From the NCBI RefSeq assembly GCF_006539285.1, contig NZ_BJMS01000006.1, forward strand, positions 1-64,000: 64,000 nt of DNA, in the 5' to 3' direction. The notes under the pieces are model-generated. The model was not told where the DNA came from and ran no database searches. It worked only from the letters and a program-made list of their open reading frames with translations. Origin of the DNA: Sporolactobacillus inulinus. Its GTDB lineage: Bacteria > Bacillota > Bacilli > Bacillales > Sporolactobacillaceae. Made by a program: the position numbers and the translations under genes. Of this stretch, positions 61,117 to 64,000 are shown in pieces; position 1 is the stretch's first letter; each line of letters begins with the position of its first letter.

Positions 61117-62281
61117 CGGGAAGCTTTCACAAGAAGAAATCGATGCATTGCTCGGTAATCATGAAGACGCTGCAGCTTCTTCGGAGCAAGAGACCCAGAA
61201 AACGGATCAAGGTAATCACGGTCCTGAAGGCAATTTTTCAGATTTAGATAAAGACGTGCTTGGAGAAATCGGCAATATTTCCTTTGGCAGTGCGGCTACA
61301 GCATTATCCACAATCCTAAACAGAAAGGTTGAAATTACGACGCCGCAAGTCAGACTTGTCAATCGCGGCAATCTTTCTCAGGAATTCCCTGTTCCACATG
61401 TTTCTGTTCTCGTCAATTATACAGAGGGGTTTCAAGGATCATGCTTGTTGATTATTAAAGTCCACGATGCCAGCGTCATCGCAAATTTGATGATGGGCGG
61501 AGACGGCACCCAACCAAGTGATCAAATCAGTGATATGGAAATGAGCGCTGTTCAAGAAGCGATGAATCAAATGATGGGTTCTTCATCGACTGCGATGTCG
61601 ACTGTATTTAACCGCCGGATCGACATTTCACCGCCAAAGCTCAATCTTATGGATGTCAAATCGAAGAAGGGGATTGAACATCTGCCTTTGGATGAAGAAA
61701 TGTTTGAAATCGCCTTCCAGCTGAAGATTGGAGACCTTGTTGATTCACAGATCATGCAGCTGGTGCCCATTAATTTTGGCAAACAGCTGGTTCAGCTGCT
61801 GGTTCAAGAATCCAGTGGAAAAGCTGCTAACGATTCGCAAGCAGATCAAACGGAAGCAGCAGCTGCACGAGACGGTTCTAATGAGCGAGAAACCGCGGCG
61901 GCTGTTGCAGAACCTGAGTTGACTTTCTCTGAGAAGGAACAAGAACACAATGCTCAGACCGATGTTTCACCGGTGGCTTTTTCTGATTTTGACGAGGAAG
62001 AACAACCACACACCGAGCCGACGCCACGAAATATGAATCTGCTCATGGATATTCCACTTGATGTGACCGTAGAACTTGGTCACACCAAGAAGACAATTAA
62101 AGATGTCCTTGAGCTGGGACCTGGATCAATTATAGAACTCGATAAACTTGCTGGTGAGGCGATCGATATTCTTGTCAATCAAAAATATATCGCGAAAGGC
62201 GAAGTTGTTGTCGTCGATGAGAACTTCGGCATCCGAATTACAGAAATCCTTAATCAGAGCGATCGAATCAGTCAACTGTGA
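61109..62281 (+). CDS. fliY: Flagellar motor switch phosphatase FliY
   Basis: 390 residues, the Gram-positive fusion of a CheC-like CheY-P phosphatase and FliN. The N-terminus carries a CheY-binding peptide like FliM's (LSQEEIDALLG). Two CheC phosphatase centres are visible: DVLGEIGNISFGSAATAL and AVQEAMNQMMGSSSTAM. An acidic linker (about 215-305) leads to the FliN/SpoA domain (IPLDVTVELGHTKKTIKDVL, ELGPGSIIELDKLAGEAIDI). The ATG at 61109 has GGAGG nine bases upstream; a TTG at 61100 is less likely. Confidence 0.95.
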   Translation: MSDGKLSQEEIDALLGNHEDAAASSEQETQKTDQGNHGPEGNFSDLDKDVLGEIGNISFGSAATALSTILNRKVEITTPQVRLVNRGNLSQEFPVPHVSVLVNYTEGFQGSCLLIIKVHDASVIANLMMGGDGTQPSDQISDMEMSAVQEAMNQMMGSSSTAMSTVFNRRIDISPPKLNLMDVKSKKGIEHLPLDEEMFEIAFQLKIGDLVDSQIMQLVPINFGKQLVQLLVQESSGKAANDSQADQTEAAAARDGSNERETAAAVAEPELTFSEKEQEHNAQTDVSPVAFSDFDEEEQPHTEPTPRNMNLLMDIPLDVTVELGHTKKTIKDVLELGPGSIIELDKLAGEAIDILVNQKYIAKGEVVVVDENFGIRITEILNQSDRISQL

Positions 62282-62354
62282 ACCCGCGTATGATGGGATT
62301 GGGCTCTGGGTCACGTTGATCGTTAATTAAAAAGAGAACATTGGAGGTATTCAT

Positions 62355-62717
62355 ATGTCAGGACGAATTCTTGTTGTTGATGATGCTGCGTTTATGCGCA
62401 TGATGTTAAAAGATATTTTGACGAAAAACGGTTATGAGGTTTGCGGTGAAGGAGCAAATGGTAAGGAAGCCGTGGCTAAGTATGAAGAATATAAGCCGGA
62501 TCTCGTAACTTTGGATATTACCATGCCTGAAATGGACGGAATCAATGCATTAAAAAAGATAAAAGCTTCTGATCCGAATGCAAAGGTGATTATGTGCTCG
62601 GCAATGGGGCAACAAACGATGGTGATTGACGCCATTCAAGCCGGAGCAAAAGATTTTATTGTGAAACCATTCCAACCTGACCGAGTGATCGAGGCAATCA
62701 AGAAAGCGATTGGATGA
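62355..62717 (+). CDS. cheY: Chemotaxis response regulator CheY
   Basis: 120 residues, a stand-alone receiver domain. Acidic residues in VVDDAAFMRMML, phospho-acceptor Asp54 in VTLDITMPEMDG, Thr/Ser in MCSAMGQ and Lys in IVKPFQPDRV are all present. Phosphorylated CheY binds FliM and, in Bacillus, makes the motor turn counter-clockwise (smooth swimming). GGAGG lies eight bases before the ATG. fliO follows after 6 bp. Confidence 0.96.
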   Translation: MSGRILVVDDAAFMRMMLKDILTKNGYEVCGEGANGKEAVAKYEEYKPDLVTLDITMPEMDGINALKKIKASDPNAKVIMCSAMGQQTMVIDAIQAGAKDFIVKPFQPDRVIEAIKKAIG

Positions 62718-62723
62718 ATAGTC

Positions 62724-63422
62724 GTGAAAAGTTCTTTTTCAATAAAACGAGTGGTGGCCGTTTTTCTTATCGTGCTTCTTTCATTCGGCTGTTCATCCGT
62801 TGTTTACGCTGATTCAGAGAATGGTACGGTTGCGGATTGGATTAAAGAAAATCAACAGTCTCAAGAAAAGCAAAAGACACCATCAAAAAATGAAAAAAAC
62901 GGCGCATCGACACAAAAGGCACAAACCGATTCCTCGGGCAGTGTAACCATGTTTGTGACATTCATTAAATTGATTGTTGCTCTGCTGGTGGTTCTTGCCT
63001 TAATCTATTTGCTTTATCATTTAGTAGTTAAGCGGTCGAAACGTTTTGCTCAAGTCAGTGCACTGAAAAATATGGGCGGTGTTTCTTTAGGGGCGAATCG
63101 TTCCGTCCAGCTCGTTCAGATTGGCAATGAGGTTCTGGTTGTCGGTGTAGGCGAATCGGTTCAGCTATTAAAAGAAATCAAAGATCCTGAGGCAATAAAA
63201 TCGTTGCTGACCCGGGAAAGTGATCAAACGACTCCTGTTGAGGAACAAGTCCTAAAAGCATTGAAATGGACTTCTGATCATGCATTTCACCGTCCAAGTT
63301 CTCGTCCGGAAAAGGATAAGCAGGCTGCTGCTCCTGAGGTATTGAGGCAGCAGCTGAACGCGGCAAATCAAGAGCGATCTAGTCGATTGCGGGACATGCT
63401 TCGGAAGGTTGTGAGAAAATGA
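62724..63422 (+). CDS. fliO: Flagellar export assembly protein FliO
   Basis: 232 residues. A signal-peptide-like segment (about 8-28, RVVAVFLIVLLSFGCSSVVY) is followed by a polar region, a membrane segment at about 75-97 (FIKLIVALLVVLALIYLLYH) and a cytoplasmic domain that is the FliO signature: SALKNMGGVSLGANRSVQLVQIGNEVLVVGVGE. FliO helps the FliP pore assemble. GTG start. ATGA overlap with fliP. The Cys in GCSS could suggest lipidation but lacks the usual lipobox spacing. Confidence 0.9.
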   Translation: MKSSFSIKRVVAVFLIVLLSFGCSSVVYADSENGTVADWIKENQQSQEKQKTPSKNEKNGASTQKAQTDSSGSVTMFVTFIKLIVALLVVLALIYLLYHLVVKRSKRFAQVSALKNMGGVSLGANRSVQLVQIGNEVLVVGVGESVQLLKEIKDPEAIKSLLTRESDQTTPVEEQVLKALKWTSDHAFHRPSSRPEKDKQAAAPEVLRQQLNAANQERSSRLRDMLRKVVRK

Positions 63423-64000
63423 ATGCTATTCCAGGAATTTCTGCCGACTTTTTCACAAGTCAGCCTCAGGATGTCGCAACGACGCTTCAGCTAGTGTTCG
63501 TTTTGACCGTACTGTCTCTCGCACCGGCGATTCTCGTGCTGATGACCAGCTTTACGCGAATCATCATTGTGCTTTCATTTGTTCGAACCTCTTTATCTAC
63601 TCAGCAGATGCCGCCGAATCAAGTACTCGTTGGGCTTGCACTATTTCTGACTTTCTTTGTCATGGCACCGGTATATGGCCAAATCAATACCGATGCAATC
63701 CAGCCGTACATGAAGAACGAAATGACGCAGAAACAAGCATTGACTAAGGCGCAAATACCGATTAAAACGTTTATGGCCAATGAGACACGCGAGAAAGATT
63801 TACAACTGTTTCTCAATTATGGAAAATACAAACAGCCAGCCAAAGTCAGCGATATTCCATTAACGGCTTTAGTACCGGCGTTTACAATTAGTGAACTGAA
63901 AACGGCTTTTCAAATGGGATTCATGATCTTCATTCCATTTCTTGTCATTGACATGGTGGTTGCAAGCATTCTGATGGCGATGGGGATGATGATGCTTCCC
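63419..64000 (+). CDS. fliP: Flagellar export gate protein FliP, C-terminal part outside window
   Basis: 194 codons visible, open to the right edge. FliP forms the core of the type III export pore. The first 20 or so residues are variable; then LAPAILVLMTSFTRIIIVLS, SFVRTSLSTQQMPPNQVLVG, LTFFVMAPVY and TISELKTAFQMGFMIFIPFL match FliP closely. It reads across the AT-rich start overlapping the fliO stop. The last hydrophobic segment is cut by the window edge. Downstream fliQ, fliR and flhB are expected but not seen. Confidence 0.95.
   Translation, partial: MNAIPGISADFFTSQPQDVATTLQLVFVLTVLSLAPAILVLMTSFTRIIIVLSFVRTSLSTQQMPPNQVLVGLALFLTFFVMAPVYGQINTDAIQPYMKNEMTQKQALTKAQIPIKTFMANETREKDLQLFLNYGKYKQPAKVSDIPLTALVPAFTISELKTAFQMGFMIFIPFLVIDMVVASILMAMGMMMLP

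Noticed and set aside
1-64000. tRNA, rRNA or CRISPR arrays
   Set aside because: No cloverleaf-type sequence with a T-loop GTTCGA pattern, no rRNA segments, and no regularly spaced repeats were seen in the gaps.

Overview
The window comes from a low-to-mid GC, endospore-forming, flagellated member of the Bacillales. A complete 26-codon spoVM, a codY, a fla/che operon in the Bacillus order and the long conserved yicC-to-codY housekeeping block all point there. Many genes that sit in this block in Bacillus subtilis are absent at their usual junctions: yloB, remA, def, rlmN, rpe, yloV, plsX, ylqD, sucCD and xerC-hslVU. A reduced, fermentative lineage such as Sporolactobacillaceae is a reasonable guess, but it is inference, not something the sequence proves.

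Layout. 1-3900 is an accessory edge. An IS3-family element runs off the left end and its right inverted repeat ends near 554. It has cut off the 5' part of an exported-protein gene (remnant 555-888). A three-gene cassette follows: an ABC ATPase, an ABC-2 type permease and a membrane-anchored SurA-N-like protein. Next come the remains of a PadR regulator on the minus strand (about 3600-3760) and an OmpR-type two-component system (3909-6765). 

6880-21866 is housekeeping: rqcH, yicC, gmk, rpoZ, a frataxin-like fra, coaBC, priA, fmt, rsmB, prpC, prkC, rsgA, thiN, spoVM and convergent rpmB. 22117-29948 holds an Asp23-family gene, L-serine dehydratase sdaAB-sdaAA, recG and the FapR-controlled fatty-acid genes fapR-fabD-fabG-acpP, then rnc. 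30121-38923 carries chromosome organisation, protein targeting and translation genes: smc, ftsY, ylxM, ffh, rpsP, khpA, rimM, trmD, rplS. 39040-48440 carries rbgA, rnhB, a FliK-like/FlhB-C-like pair (ylqG-ylqH), dprA, topA, trmFO and codY. 49255-64000 is the fla/che operon from flgB to a partial fliP: basal body rod and MS ring, C ring, export ATPase complex, hook cap and hook, SwrD, switch proteins, CheY and the export gate.

The most interesting signals lie between genes. (i) A potential pseudoknotted RNA element and a CodY-like box are in the 490-bp space between trmFO and codY where xerC-hslVU would be. (ii) A GC-rich block with internal direct repeats lies between codY and the flagellar operon. 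(iii) Three Spo0A-box-like heptamers, at 10- and 30-bp spacings, sit just upstream of flgB. (iv) A short leader ORF with a hairpin carries the only good ribosome binding site ahead of swrD. (v) A FapR operator with 15 of 17 consensus matches precedes fapR. No tRNA, rRNA or CRISPR array was seen.
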